This document shows positions 7,687 to 15,122 of a stretch of DNA of 22,124 nt, in pieces. Source of the stretch: Bacillota bacterium. Its GTDB lineage: Bacteria > Bacillota > Clostridia > Lachnospirales > WQUN01. The stretch lies in NCBI GenBank assembly GCA_009782085.1, contig WQUN01000162.1, forward strand, positions 1 to 22,124, given 5' to 3'. The translations under genes and the position numbers were made by a program. A model generated the notes under the pieces. The model saw nothing but the letters and a program-made list of their open reading frames with translations, did no database searches and was not told where the DNA came from. Position 1 is the stretch's first letter, and every line of letters starts with the position of its first letter.

Positions 7687-8562
7687 ATGACAATGAATGA
7701 CATGTCCCCGGCCTGCGAACTCTGCCATCGCCTGTGCCGCGTCCGGGCGGAGGGCTTCTGCCGCGCCCCGGCGAACGCCCGCGTATCCAAGGTGATGGTA
7801 CACCGCTGGGAGGAGCCGCCGATAAGCGGCAGCCAGGGCTCCGGGGCCGTCTTTTTTTCCGGCTGTAACATGCGCTGCGTGTTCTGCCAGAACTATCTTA
7901 TCAGCCAACGGCCTGTCGGGCGCGACGTCACGGAGGAAAAGCTGGCGGGGATATTCCTGGAGCTGCAGGCCCGGGGCGTCCACAATATCAACCTGGTCAG
8001 CCCGACGCCTTACATCCCCGCCGTCGCCGCGGGGATCCGGCGAGCCCGGGGCATGGGCCTCGCCGTCCCCGTCGTCTACAATACCAACGCCTACGAAACC
8101 GCGGAGGCCCTGCGAACGCTGAGGGGCCTAGTGGACGTGTACCTGCCCGACATAAAGTATTTCGACGACCAATATGCCGTGAGATACTCCCGGGCGCCGG
8201 GCTATTTCGCCGCGGCCTCGGCCGCCGTCCTGGAGATGAGCGCCCAGGCGCCTGAGCTGGTCCTGGACGAAAGCGGGATCGCGCGGAAGGGGCTGATCAT
8301 CCGGCATTTGGTCATGCCCGGCCTCAGGCGGGATTCCATGCGGATTCTGGACTGGATAAAAGAAAACCTCCCGGATACGGCCGTGAGCCTCATGTGGCAG
8401 TATGTGCCCGCGCACAGGGTCTGGGAGTACAAAGAGCTCGCCAGGAAGGTCACGACCTTCGAGTATCAGTCGGTAATAGATCATTTTTTTGAGATCGGGC
8501 TGACGAAGGGCTTCATGCAAAAGCGCGGGGCGGCCACGGAGGAGTGCGTGCCGGATTTTTGA
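7687..8562 (+). CDS. Radical SAM protein, PflX-like (COG1313; pyruvate formate-lyase-activating-enzyme-related)
   Basis: The 291-residue protein carries the radical SAM cluster motif CNMRCVFC (Cys60, 64, 67), which binds a [4Fe-4S] cluster and S-adenosylmethionine. Four further cysteines near the N-terminus (10, 13, 17, 25) fit the Cys-rich lead of the uncharacterised PflX group. Length and downstream motifs (NTNAYET, LPDIKYFDD, RHLVMPG) agree with that family. The physiological substrate of these enzymes is not established, and annotation as a glycyl-radical-enzyme activase is by similarity only. I see no glycyl radical enzyme nearby. No Shine-Dalgarno sequence precedes ATG 7687 or the in-frame ATGs at 7693 and 7702, so the start is uncertain. 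The gene ends 12 bp from the convergent mtaD. Confidence 0.88.
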   Translation: MTMNDMSPACELCHRLCRVRAEGFCRAPANARVSKVMVHRWEEPPISGSQGSGAVFFSGCNMRCVFCQNYLISQRPVGRDVTEEKLAGIFLELQARGVHNINLVSPTPYIPAVAAGIRRARGMGLAVPVVYNTNAYETAEALRTLRGLVDVYLPDIKYFDDQYAVRYSRAPGYFAAASAAVLEMSAQAPELVLDESGIARKGLIIRHLVMPGLRRDSMRILDWIKENLPDTAVSLMWQYVPAHRVWEYKELARKVTTFEYQSVIDHFFEIGLTKGFMQKRGAATEECVPDF

Positions 8563-8574
8563 AATGCCGGAGCG

Positions 8575-9984
8575 TCAGCAACTCCCCTTTATCCGCAAAC
8601 ATTGCCTCCCGGCCTCCCAAAGCGTCCTTTCCAAGTCCAGCGTCAGGAACTCCCCGTTTTCATATAATATCTTCCCCCGGCACATGGTCAGCGCCACGTC
8701 TTTGCCGGAGCCGGAGTAGACCGCGCCGGAGACCGGGTCGTAGCACACGCCGTGCCGTGGGTTGCGGAAGTCTAGCATGACCATGTCGGCGTCGAAGCCC
8801 TCGCGGAGGACGCCGGAGTTCTCCCGCCCCTGGGCCCTGGCGCCGTTCGCGGTGGCCATTTTGAGGGCCTGGTACGCCGGGACAGCCGCCGGGTCGCCCG
8901 ACGCGTTTTTCTGTAAAAGGCCGGAGAACTTGATCTCCTCGAAGAGGTCGAAGGAGTTGTTGGAGGCGGCGCTGTCCGTGCCGAGGGCCACGTTCACGCC
9001 CTTTTCGAGCATACGGAGGACGGGCGCGACACCGCAGGCCAGCTTGAGGTTAGACACCGGGCAGTGGACGGCGGAGACGCCGCGCCGGGCGAATATCTCC
9101 ATGTCGCCGTCCTCGGCCCAGACGCAGTGCGCCGCCGTCCCGCCCGTGTCAAAGACCCCGTGCCGGTCCAGGACCTCCGCCGGGGTCAGGCCGTAGATCT
9201 GCCTGCACTTTTCGTGTTCGTCCTTCGTCTCCGAGACGTGGACCTGCATCCGCAGGCCCCTGGCCGCGGCGTACTCGGCGGCCTGCCGCCATGCCTTTTC
9301 GTATGTGGTATACTCGGCGTGGACGCCGGCCTCCGCCTTGATCCGGCCGTTCAGCTCCGCGCCGGAGAATTCCGCCAGAACGGCCTCTGTCTCCAGGAAG
9401 CTCCTGTCCCTGTAAAAGTCGAAATTCTCCCTGTCGAACGCGAAAACGCCGTTGCAGAGGTTCGCCTTGACGCCGATCTCCGCCGCGGCCAGCGCAATGG
9501 CCCGCAGGCCGAAATACATGTCCGAAAACGCGACGGTCCCGGAGGAGATCATCTCCGCTATGGCCAGGCGCGCGCCGGCCGCGGGCATCTCGGCGTCGTC
9601 GAACCCGGCTTCCGCCGGAAAGATGCGGTTTCTGAGCCAGTCGCCCAGGGCCATGTCGTCCGCGAAGCCGCGCAGGAGCGTCATCGGCGTGTGGGTGTGG
9701 CAGTTGTACAGGCCGGGGATAAGAACTTTGTCCTTGCCGGGAATTATCCGCTTGGCGGCGGGCGCGGGCGATTGCGGACCGGCGCCCGCGTCCGGGCTGT
9801 AAAACGGGACGGCGTCGTTGTCCGCGCCTACGCGGGCGCGCTCCGGGCCGCCGCCGGCGCGGGAGGGGCCGATATAGGCTATCACGCCGTTGTCCACTCC
9901 CACGCGGGCGCGCTCCAGGACCGGGCCGCCGGCCCGGGCGTCGTCCATGGTTATGCAGGTTATGTCCTCAAATAAATAGTCCAT
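8575..9984 (-). CDS. mtaD: 5'-methylthioadenosine/S-adenosylhomocysteine deaminase (amidohydrolase)
   Basis: This family hydrolytically deaminates methylthioadenosine, S-adenosylhomocysteine or related adenosines in the cytoplasm, as part of salvage of SAM by-products. In the 469-residue protein, metal and catalytic residues are visible: HTH at 96-98, His222 (VHAEYT), His249 (VHVSET), His286 (AHCVWAEDGD) and Asp337 (LGTDSAASNNSFDL). The protein is longer than usual because of a Gly/Pro/Ala-rich insert at about residues 40-78, partly built from a 24-codon internal duplication (ERARVGVDN / ERARVGADN). The ATG lies two bases after the stop of the upstream gene, with no good ribosome site of its own, so translational coupling is likely. 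Related cytosine or atrazine-type amidohydrolases are the main alternative. Confidence 0.9.
   Translation of the reverse strand: MDYLFEDITCITMDDARAGGPVLERARVGVDNGVIAYIGPSRAGGGPERARVGADNDAVPFYSPDAGAGPQSPAPAAKRIIPGKDKVLIPGLYNCHTHTPMTLLRGFADDMALGDWLRNRIFPAEAGFDDAEMPAAGARLAIAEMISSGTVAFSDMYFGLRAIALAAAEIGVKANLCNGVFAFDRENFDFYRDRSFLETEAVLAEFSGAELNGRIKAEAGVHAEYTTYEKAWRQAAEYAAARGLRMQVHVSETKDEHEKCRQIYGLTPAEVLDRHGVFDTGGTAAHCVWAEDGDMEIFARRGVSAVHCPVSNLKLACGVAPVLRMLEKGVNVALGTDSAASNNSFDLFEEIKFSGLLQKNASGDPAAVPAYQALKMATANGARAQGRENSGVLREGFDADMVMLDFRNPRHGVCYDPVSGAVYSGSGKDVALTMCRGKILYENGEFLTLDLERTLWEAGRQCLRIKGSC
9815..9937 (-). repeat. Imperfect 72-bp tandem duplication inside mtaD
   Basis: Two segments starting near 9816 and 9888 share CGTTGTCC and a CGCGGGCGCGCTCC core at a 72-bp offset, equal to 24 codons. 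The duplication keeps the reading frame and accounts for part of the N-terminal insert of the deaminase. Confidence 0.65.
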
Positions 9985-9986
9985 GG

Positions 9987-10511
9987 CTATTTCACATAGT
10001 GGCAGATGTCCAGTATGATATTGCCTTGTTCATCCGGCGTCGTGAACCTCGGGCACTGATACCTCTCGAAAAACCAGTACGCTCCCTCCCCGTCGGGAAC
10101 GACTTCCATGCCTTCCGCCAGAAGGCGTTCCGCGCACATTTCCTCTTTCATGAAGACTTCGCTTTCCGGGCCGCGGACCCAGCAGACGCCCAGGCTCGCC
10201 GCCGGGAAGTCCACGGCCGCGAAGCCCTCCGGCGTTTCCGCGCCGGCGGGCAGGAACATGCCTATCCAATACTGGAACGGCTCGCCGTCCTTCCAGCGCA
10301 TCAGGCCGATGTAGGCGTCGCCGTCCTCGTAGATCTCTTTGACATTCCTGCCGCCCGCGCTCCTTTCCAGAACGCCGAGCCAGCCGTTTTCAAAGAACAG
10401 GCCCCACTTCGCGCCGAATCCGCCGCCCTCGCGGTCCTCGTCCCCGTATTTTTTGCCGACGAAGCGCAGCGCGGGCACGTCTTGCCGGTATGCCCTTACT
10501 ATTTCCGCCAT
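9987..10511 (-). CDS. GyrI-like / AraC-type effector-binding domain protein
   Basis: The 174-residue protein is a stand-alone effector-binding domain with no helix-turn-helix segment. Recognisable family stretches include FGAKWG, DGDAYIGLMRWKDGEPFQYWIGMFLP, MCAERL and CPRFTTPDEQGNIILDIC. This fold binds small amphipathic or cationic molecules in MerR/AraC regulators and occurs alone in GyrI-like proteins. The ligand here is unknown. I chose ATG 10511 over an in-frame GTG at 10520 because AGAGGGG (10520-10526) is spaced correctly for the ATG and overlaps the GTG. It is the first gene of an operon with mtaD (stop and next ATG two bases apart), which suggests a link to nucleoside or SAM by-product metabolism, though this is only an inference from context. 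Confidence 0.85.
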   Translation of the reverse strand: MAEIVRAYRQDVPALRFVGKKYGDEDREGGGFGAKWGLFFENGWLGVLERSAGGRNVKEIYEDGDAYIGLMRWKDGEPFQYWIGMFLPAGAETPEGFAAVDFPAASLGVCWVRGPESEVFMKEEMCAERLLAEGMEVVPDGEGAYWFFERYQCPRFTTPDEQGNIILDICHYVK

Positions 10512-10535
10512 ATGTTTCACCCCTCTTTTGTTTTA

Positions 10536-10600
10536 GAGCCTCTGTTTTTGAGTTTCTGTTTTTGAGCTTCTGTTTTTGAGTTTCTGTTTTGAGCTTCTGT
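10536..10600 (-). repeat. 14-bp tandem repeat in the leader of the effector-binding protein/mtaD operon
   Basis: About five units of GAGYTTCTGTTTTT (plus strand) occur in a row. The third to fourth base alternates so that GAGTTT and GAGCTT units alternate, suggesting a 28-bp higher-order unit. It lies between the predicted transcription start (about 10598) and the ribosome site at 10520-10526, so the mRNA leader would consist largely of this repeat. Confidence 0.8.
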
Positions 10601-10604
10601 TATG

Positions 10605-10633
10605 AATATACCGTTATTTGCAGGTTTTTACAA
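10605..10633 (-). promoter_or_regulatory. Promoter for the effector-binding protein/mtaD operon
   Basis: On the minus strand TTGTAA (10633-10628) is followed after 17 bp by TATATT (10610-10605). That is four and five matches to the -35 and -10 consensus respectively. Confidence 0.65.
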
Positions 10634-10702
10634 TCGCTATTTCAAATTGCGATCTTTCTATATAACACGAAAATTTGCCGCGTTCCCCGCGCTTTCAGCC
10701 TA

Positions 10703-10731
10703 TAGACATCCGCGCGATTTCAAAGTAAAAT
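10703..10731 (+). promoter_or_regulatory. Promoter for the prs-argC-metG-tatD cluster
   Basis: TAGACA (10703-10708) and TAAAAT (10726-10731) are separated by exactly 17 bp, with five of six consensus matches each. Transcription would begin near 10738, giving a leader of about 70 bases before the prs ATG. Confidence 0.65.
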
Positions 10732-10806
10732 AATGTGTGTTTGGCGATTCCGATAAAATCTGCAGGGAACGCTCAGGACTGTTCCCCGCAAACAGAGGTG
10801 TACCGA

Positions 10807-11754
10807 ATGAACGATTTTTCCAAAATAAAGGTCTTCGCCGGCTCAGCCAGCGTGGAACTGGCCAACAAGATCTGCGGCGTATTGGGGGTGGAGGTGCGCC
10901 CGGGCGAGAAGATTACCTTCTCGGAGGGCAACATCTACGTAAAGATCGGGGAGAAAGTCCGCGGCGAGGACGTGTATATAGTCCAGACCATCGGCCTCGA
11001 CCCGAACAACGAGTTCATGGAGCTGCTGTTCTGGCTGGACGCGTTCAAGCGCACCAACGTGAACTCCGTGACCGCCATAATCCCCTATTTCAGCTACGCC
11101 AAGGCCGACAAAAAGGACGAGCCCCGCGTGTCGATCCGCGCGCGGGTCTGCGCGGACTGCCTGGAGGCCGCCGGGGTGGACAGGGTCGTGACGATGGACC
11201 TGCACAGCCCGCAGATACAGGGCTTTTTCAAGAAACCGGTGGATCACCTCTACGCCGCCGGCATCTTCGGCGACGCGATACGCGCGATGGGCCTCCAGGA
11301 TTACGTCATAGTCGCCCCGGACGAGGGTTTCGCGAAAAAGGCCAGGTATTACGCGAATCTGCTGAGCGTGCCTCTGGTCATAGGCAACAAGCAGCGGCTC
11401 TACCACGACGAAAACGCGGAGGTGCTGGGCATCATGGGCGACGTGGACGGGCTCGACGCGGTCATAGTGGACGACTTCACGATAAGCTGCGGGACGGTCG
11501 CGGAGGTCGCGAAGGCCCTCAAGGCGCGGGGCGCCAGGGATATTTACGCCTATATATCCCACGGGCTCATGTCCGAAACGGGCATCCGGCGGCTGAACGA
11601 GAGCCCGATCAAGAAGCTGTTCACCACCGACACGGTGTACAACCCCCGCGCGGAGAAGTGCGAGAAGGTCTCGGTCATCACGGCGTCGAAGCTGTTCGCG
11701 AGGGCTATAAAGGCGATACACTCGCACGAGTCCCTGAGCGCGCTGTTCGAATAG
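10807..11754 (+). CDS. prs: Ribose-phosphate pyrophosphokinase (PRPP synthetase)
   Basis: This enzyme makes PRPP from ribose 5-phosphate and ATP, feeding nucleotide, histidine and tryptophan synthesis. The 315-residue length is normal. Family motifs include YFSYAKADKKDEPR (94-107), catalytic-region TMDLHSPQIQGFF (129-141), PDEGFAKKA (171-179) and the PRPP-binding loop VDDFTISCGT (221-230). The loop departs from the usual VDD-x-x-DTGGT: the second acidic residue and one glycine are replaced by Ile and Cys. The frame is open upstream to 10735, but ATG 10807 is chosen because AGAGGTG (10794-10800) lies six bases before it and the protein then starts like the family. It heads a plus-strand cluster, and argC starts 11 bp after its stop with a ribosome site overlapping that stop. 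Confidence 0.93.
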   Translation: MNDFSKIKVFAGSASVELANKICGVLGVEVRPGEKITFSEGNIYVKIGEKVRGEDVYIVQTIGLDPNNEFMELLFWLDAFKRTNVNSVTAIIPYFSYAKADKKDEPRVSIRARVCADCLEAAGVDRVVTMDLHSPQIQGFFKKPVDHLYAAGIFGDAIRAMGLQDYVIVAPDEGFAKKARYYANLLSVPLVIGNKQRLYHDENAEVLGIMGDVDGLDAVIVDDFTISCGTVAEVAKALKARGARDIYAYISHGLMSETGIRRLNESPIKKLFTTDTVYNPRAEKCEKVSVITASKLFARAIKAIHSHESLSALFE

Positions 11755-11765
11755 GAGCGGTTGAT

Positions 11766-12821
11766 ATGATTAAGGTCGGAATTTACGGCGCGTCCGGGTA
11801 CATGGGGAGCGAAGCCCTGCGGATCCTGCTGAGGCACCCCGGCGTGTCCGTGGAATGGGCCACGAGCAGGAGCGACACGCCGATAGAGTATTATCACAAA
11901 AACTTTTACGGCAGGGACGTCCGTTTTGTCAAGCCGGAGGAAGCGGCCCCCTGCGACGCGGTTTTTTTCGCGCTCCCGACGGGGCTGGCGGCCGGGTTAG
12001 GCAAAAAGTTCTGTGAGCAGGGCTGTAAAATAATAGATTTCGGCGCCGATTTCAGGCTTAACAACAAAGAGGAATGGGAAAGAGTATACGGCAGGAGCCA
12101 TCCCGACTGGGCCATGTCCGAGAACGCGGTCTACGGGCTGGTCGAACTGCACAGAGACGAAATAAGAAAATCCAAAATAATCGCAAATCCCGGCTGCTTT
12201 TCGTCCTCCTCCATTTTGGCCCTCGCGCCCTTGGTCAAAGAGGGCCTGATAGACGCGGACAAAATCATCGTGGACGGATTATCGGGCACCGTCGGCGCCG
12301 GCGACGATTTGGACCCGGCTTTGCACCATCCCGAAATGCACAACAATATCCTGCCGTACAATGTGGTGGATCACAGGCACTCCTATGAGATCGAACAGGA
12401 ATTGTCGCTGCTGGCGGCTAAAAAAGTCACGGTAAATTTTTCGGCCTGCTATATACCCATTTCGAGAGGCGTTATGACGATAAACCACGCGTTTCCGCTG
12501 AAAACTGTCCGTCGCGGGGATTTGCTGGATTTATACAAGGATTTTTACGCCGGCGAGTTTTTCATAAAGATAATCGACTTGCCGAAAGATAAAAAAGCGG
12601 CGTGGAATTACCTTCCCTATCCGTGGATCGCCGCCGTGTCGGCGACAAATTTCTGCCATATCGGCCTGGACGTCGACGAGGGCAGGAACAGGATCGTCGT
12701 CTACAGCGCGCTCGACAGCGTCGTAAAAGGCGGGGCGCTGGTCGGGATCCAAAATCTGAACCTGATGTTTGGGATAGACGAGAAAACTGGATTGGATTTT
12801 TACGGGATACATCCCTATTAA
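11766..12821 (+). CDS. argC: N-acetyl-gamma-glutamyl-phosphate reductase
   Basis: ArgC reduces N-acetylglutamyl phosphate to the semialdehyde with NADPH, the third step of arginine synthesis. The 351-residue protein shows the N-terminal nucleotide-binding motif GIYGASGYMGSE (5-16), catalytic Cys144 in NPGCF, SGTVGAG (173-179) and the active-site His region VDHRHSYEIE (201-210). It ends in the usual MFGIDEKTGLDFYGIHPY style. AGGAG at 11753-11757 overlaps the prs stop and sits eight bases before the ATG. No other arg genes are visible nearby. By eye the gene is AT-richer than prs and metG on either side (many AAA/ATA codons), so a different history is possible. A LysW-dependent homologue (LysY) cannot be fully excluded. 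Confidence 0.9.
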   Translation: MIKVGIYGASGYMGSEALRILLRHPGVSVEWATSRSDTPIEYYHKNFYGRDVRFVKPEEAAPCDAVFFALPTGLAAGLGKKFCEQGCKIIDFGADFRLNNKEEWERVYGRSHPDWAMSENAVYGLVELHRDEIRKSKIIANPGCFSSSSILALAPLVKEGLIDADKIIVDGLSGTVGAGDDLDPALHHPEMHNNILPYNVVDHRHSYEIEQELSLLAAKKVTVNFSACYIPISRGVMTINHAFPLKTVRRGDLLDLYKDFYAGEFFIKIIDLPKDKKAAWNYLPYPWIAAVSATNFCHIGLDVDEGRNRIVVYSALDSVVKGGALVGIQNLNLMFGIDEKTGLDFYGIHPY

Positions 12822-12878
12822 GGGGATGTTCAACAATAAAGGGAAGAACAAGTCCTAACTACAACTGGAGGAATCACA

Positions 12879-15122
12879 ATGCCCGAAACACCCGCCCCCG
12901 CCTTCTACATCACAACCCCCATCTACTACGCCAGCGAGCGGCCCCACATCGGCAACGCCTATTGCAGCGTGGCTACTGACGCCATCGCCCGCTACAAAAA
13001 GCTGCGGGGCTATGACGTGAGGTTCCTGACCGGCACGGACGAGCACGGTCAGAAAGTCGAGCGCATGGCCGCCAATAGAGGCGTCGCTCCGCGCGAATAT
13101 GTCGACGGGATCGTCGCGTGGACAATGAAACTGTGGAAACTCATGGATATAGATTACGACGTATTCATGCGGACTACGGACGGGTTCCACGTCGAGGCCG
13201 TGAAGAAGATATTCAGGAAACTCTACGACCAGGGGGATATTTACAAGGGCAAGTACGAGGGGTTGTACTGTACGCCCTGCGAGACGTTCTTCACCGAGAA
13301 GCAGCTTGCCGGGAGCAAATGCCCGGACTGCGGCCGCGAAGTGGAGCTTATTTCGGAGGAGGCGTATTTTTTCAGGCTCTCGGCCTATCAGGAACGGCTG
13401 ATGAGACATATCGAGGACAATCCGAGGTTCATCGCGCCGCGTTCGCGTCAAAACGAGATGGTCAATAATTTCCTCAAGCCCGGCCTGGAGGATCTGTGCG
13501 TGTCGCGCACGTCTTTCAAGTGGGGCGTCCCGGTCGACTTTGACCCCGCCCACGTGGTTTACGTGTGGGTGGACGCGCTGCCTAATTATATCACCAGCCT
13601 GGGCTATATGTCCGGGGACGACAGCCTGCTCAAAAGATACTGGCCCGCGGACATACACATCGTCGGCAAGGAGATCGTCCGCTTCCACACGATAATCTGG
13701 CCCGCGATGCTGATGGCCCTTGACCTGCCGCTCCCGAAGCAGGTGTTCGGCCACGGCTGGCTCACCGTCGATGGGGAGAAGATGTCCAAGTCCAAGGGCA
13801 ACGTGGTCGACCCCTGGGCGTTGACGGAAAAGTACGGGATCGATGCGGTCAGGTACTTTTTGCTGAGGGAGATCACCTTCGGCGCGGACGGCGATTTCTC
13901 CGCCGGAGCGCTCGTCGGGCGGATAAACTCCGACCTGGCCAACGACCTGGGGAACCTGCTGTCCAGGACGGTCGGCATGATCGACAGGTATTTCGGCGGC
14001 GTTTTGCCGGCGGAGCAGGCCGGAAACCCGCTCGACGGCGAAATACGGGCCTTCGCGGCCAAAACCGCGGAAAGCGCCGGGGAGGCCATGGACAGGCTCC
14101 AGCCCCACGCGGCGCTGGCGGAGATATGGAACTTTGTGCGGCGGATGAACAAGTACGCCGACGAGACGCAGCCCTGGGTGCTGGTCAAGGACGGGGGCAG
14201 GAAGGCGGAGCTCGCCGGGGTAATGTATACTCTGGCGGAGAGCCTGCGGATCATCGCCGTACTGATAAGCCCGTTCATGACGCGCGCGCCGGGAAAGATA
14301 CGCGCGCAGCTGAATATACCGGAAAACAACACGGATTGGGACGGCGCGTCAAAATTCGGCCTGCTGCCCAAAGAGGTGAAAATCACCAAGGGGGAGGTCA
14401 TTTTTCCCAGGATAGACGTAAAGACCGCGGCGGTGCCCGCTACGGTTCATGATATAAGTAAGCGGCCCGAGCGCGGAAATGATACTCGTCACCCCGGGAG
14501 CGGAAATGATATTAGTCACCCCGGGAGCGGAAATGATACTCGTCACCCCGGGAGCGGGAATGATACTTGTCACCCCGGGAGCGGAAATGATACTTGTCAC
14601 CCCGGGAGCGGAAATGATATTAGTCACCCCGAGCGCAGCGAGGGGTCTAAGATTCTTCGCTCCGCTCAGAATGACAAAAATGATGTATTTGAGAAGAATG
14701 ACAAAAACGACGGTTTTGAGATGAAGGACAAAAACGACGGTTTTGATATGAAGGACAAAAACGACGGTTTTGAGACGAAGGACAAGAATTATATCACCAT
14801 CGAGGACTTCGCCAAAGTCAAACTGCTTCTCGGCAAGGTCCTGTCCTGCGAACGGATGGAGGGTTCGGACAAACTTCTCAAACTGCATATCGACCTCGGC
14901 GCCGGCGAAAAGCCGCGGCAGATAGTCTCCGGCATAGCCAAGTGGTACGCGCCGGAGGAAATGGCCGGCAAGACCGTGGTCGTCGCCGCGAACCTGAAGC
15001 CCGCGAAGCTACGCGGCGTGATGTCGGAGGGCATGATTTTGGCGGCCTCGGACGAGAACGGCAATCTCGCCGTGATAACCGCGGACGAAAAGGGCGTCGG
15101 GATCGGCGCGGAGGTGCGCTGA
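12879..15122 (+). CDS. metG: Methionyl-tRNA synthetase with a repeat-expanded linker before its C-terminal tRNA-binding domain
   Basis: MetRS charges tRNA-Met with methionine. The 747-residue protein has HIGN (23-26), Zn ligands C131/C134 and C148/C151, and KMSKS (301-305). An anticodon-binding helical domain runs to about residue 510, and a C-terminal Trbp111/EMAP-type tRNA-binding OB domain occupies 638-747 (GSDKLLKL, IVSGIAKWY, NLKPAKLRG). All catalytic parts are intact. The linker (about 516-637) is some 90-100 residues longer than in ordinary family members. It is made of six 9-residue units of GNDxxHPGS type, a translated hairpin repeat (HPERSEGSKILRSAQNDK), and about four units of DKNDGFEMK type. 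GGAGG (12867-12871) sets the start. The stop overlaps the tatD start by one base (TGATG). Confidence 0.95.
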   Translation: MPETPAPAFYITTPIYYASERPHIGNAYCSVATDAIARYKKLRGYDVRFLTGTDEHGQKVERMAANRGVAPREYVDGIVAWTMKLWKLMDIDYDVFMRTTDGFHVEAVKKIFRKLYDQGDIYKGKYEGLYCTPCETFFTEKQLAGSKCPDCGREVELISEEAYFFRLSAYQERLMRHIEDNPRFIAPRSRQNEMVNNFLKPGLEDLCVSRTSFKWGVPVDFDPAHVVYVWVDALPNYITSLGYMSGDDSLLKRYWPADIHIVGKEIVRFHTIIWPAMLMALDLPLPKQVFGHGWLTVDGEKMSKSKGNVVDPWALTEKYGIDAVRYFLLREITFGADGDFSAGALVGRINSDLANDLGNLLSRTVGMIDRYFGGVLPAEQAGNPLDGEIRAFAAKTAESAGEAMDRLQPHAALAEIWNFVRRMNKYADETQPWVLVKDGGRKAELAGVMYTLAESLRIIAVLISPFMTRAPGKIRAQLNIPENNTDWDGASKFGLLPKEVKITKGEVIFPRIDVKTAAVPATVHDISKRPERGNDTRHPGSGNDISHPGSGNDTRHPGSGNDTCHPGSGNDTCHPGSGNDISHPERSEGSKILRSAQNDKNDVFEKNDKNDGFEMKDKNDGFDMKDKNDGFETKDKNYITIEDFAKVKLLLGKVLSCERMEGSDKLLKLHIDLGAGEKPRQIVSGIAKWYAPEEMAGKTVVVAANLKPAKLRGVMSEGMILAASDENGNLAVITADEKGVGIGAEVR
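14488..14622 (+). repeat. 27-bp tandem array (left of hairpin repeat) inside metG
   Basis: Units begin with GTCACCCCGGGAGCGGAAAT at 14488, 14515, 14542, 14569 and 14596, exactly 27 bp apart. The next start, 14623, is the left end of the hairpin repeat itself. A degenerate unit precedes the array (14465-14487) and keeps the CGAGCGC found in the hairpin repeat. Each unit encodes nine residues in the metG frame. Confidence 0.92.
14623..14676 (+). repeat. Dispersed hairpin (REP-like) repeat, copy 2, in frame within metG
   Basis: This copy runs from GTCACCCCGAGCG to CTCAGAATGACA and matches the element at 751-807 in order and orientation, with a shorter centre. It is read through in the metG frame as HPERSEGSKILRSAQND without a stop codon. 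Confidence 0.88.
14673..14780 (+). repeat. 27-bp tandem array (right of hairpin repeat) inside metG
   Basis: Units begin with GACAAAAA at 14673, 14700, 14727 and 14754, with a final partial unit at 14781, all exactly 27 bp apart. The first GACA is the right end of the hairpin repeat. The units encode DKNDGFEMK-like nonapeptides and have a sequence unrelated to the left array. Confidence 0.9.

Noticed and set aside
10737..11765. Upstream extension of the argC frame across the whole prs gene (694 codons in total)
   Set aside because: The extension reads as Arg/Gly-rich shadow sequence of prs. argC has its own ribosome site and a family-typical N-terminus at 11766.
12855..14108. Antisense 417-codon frame over metG
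   Set aside because: It lies opposite conserved metG and has no recognisable motif or start signal.
14488..14780. Regular 27-bp repeats considered as a CRISPR array
   Set aside because: There are no unique spacers: units are contiguous, in frame with metG and of two different sequences.
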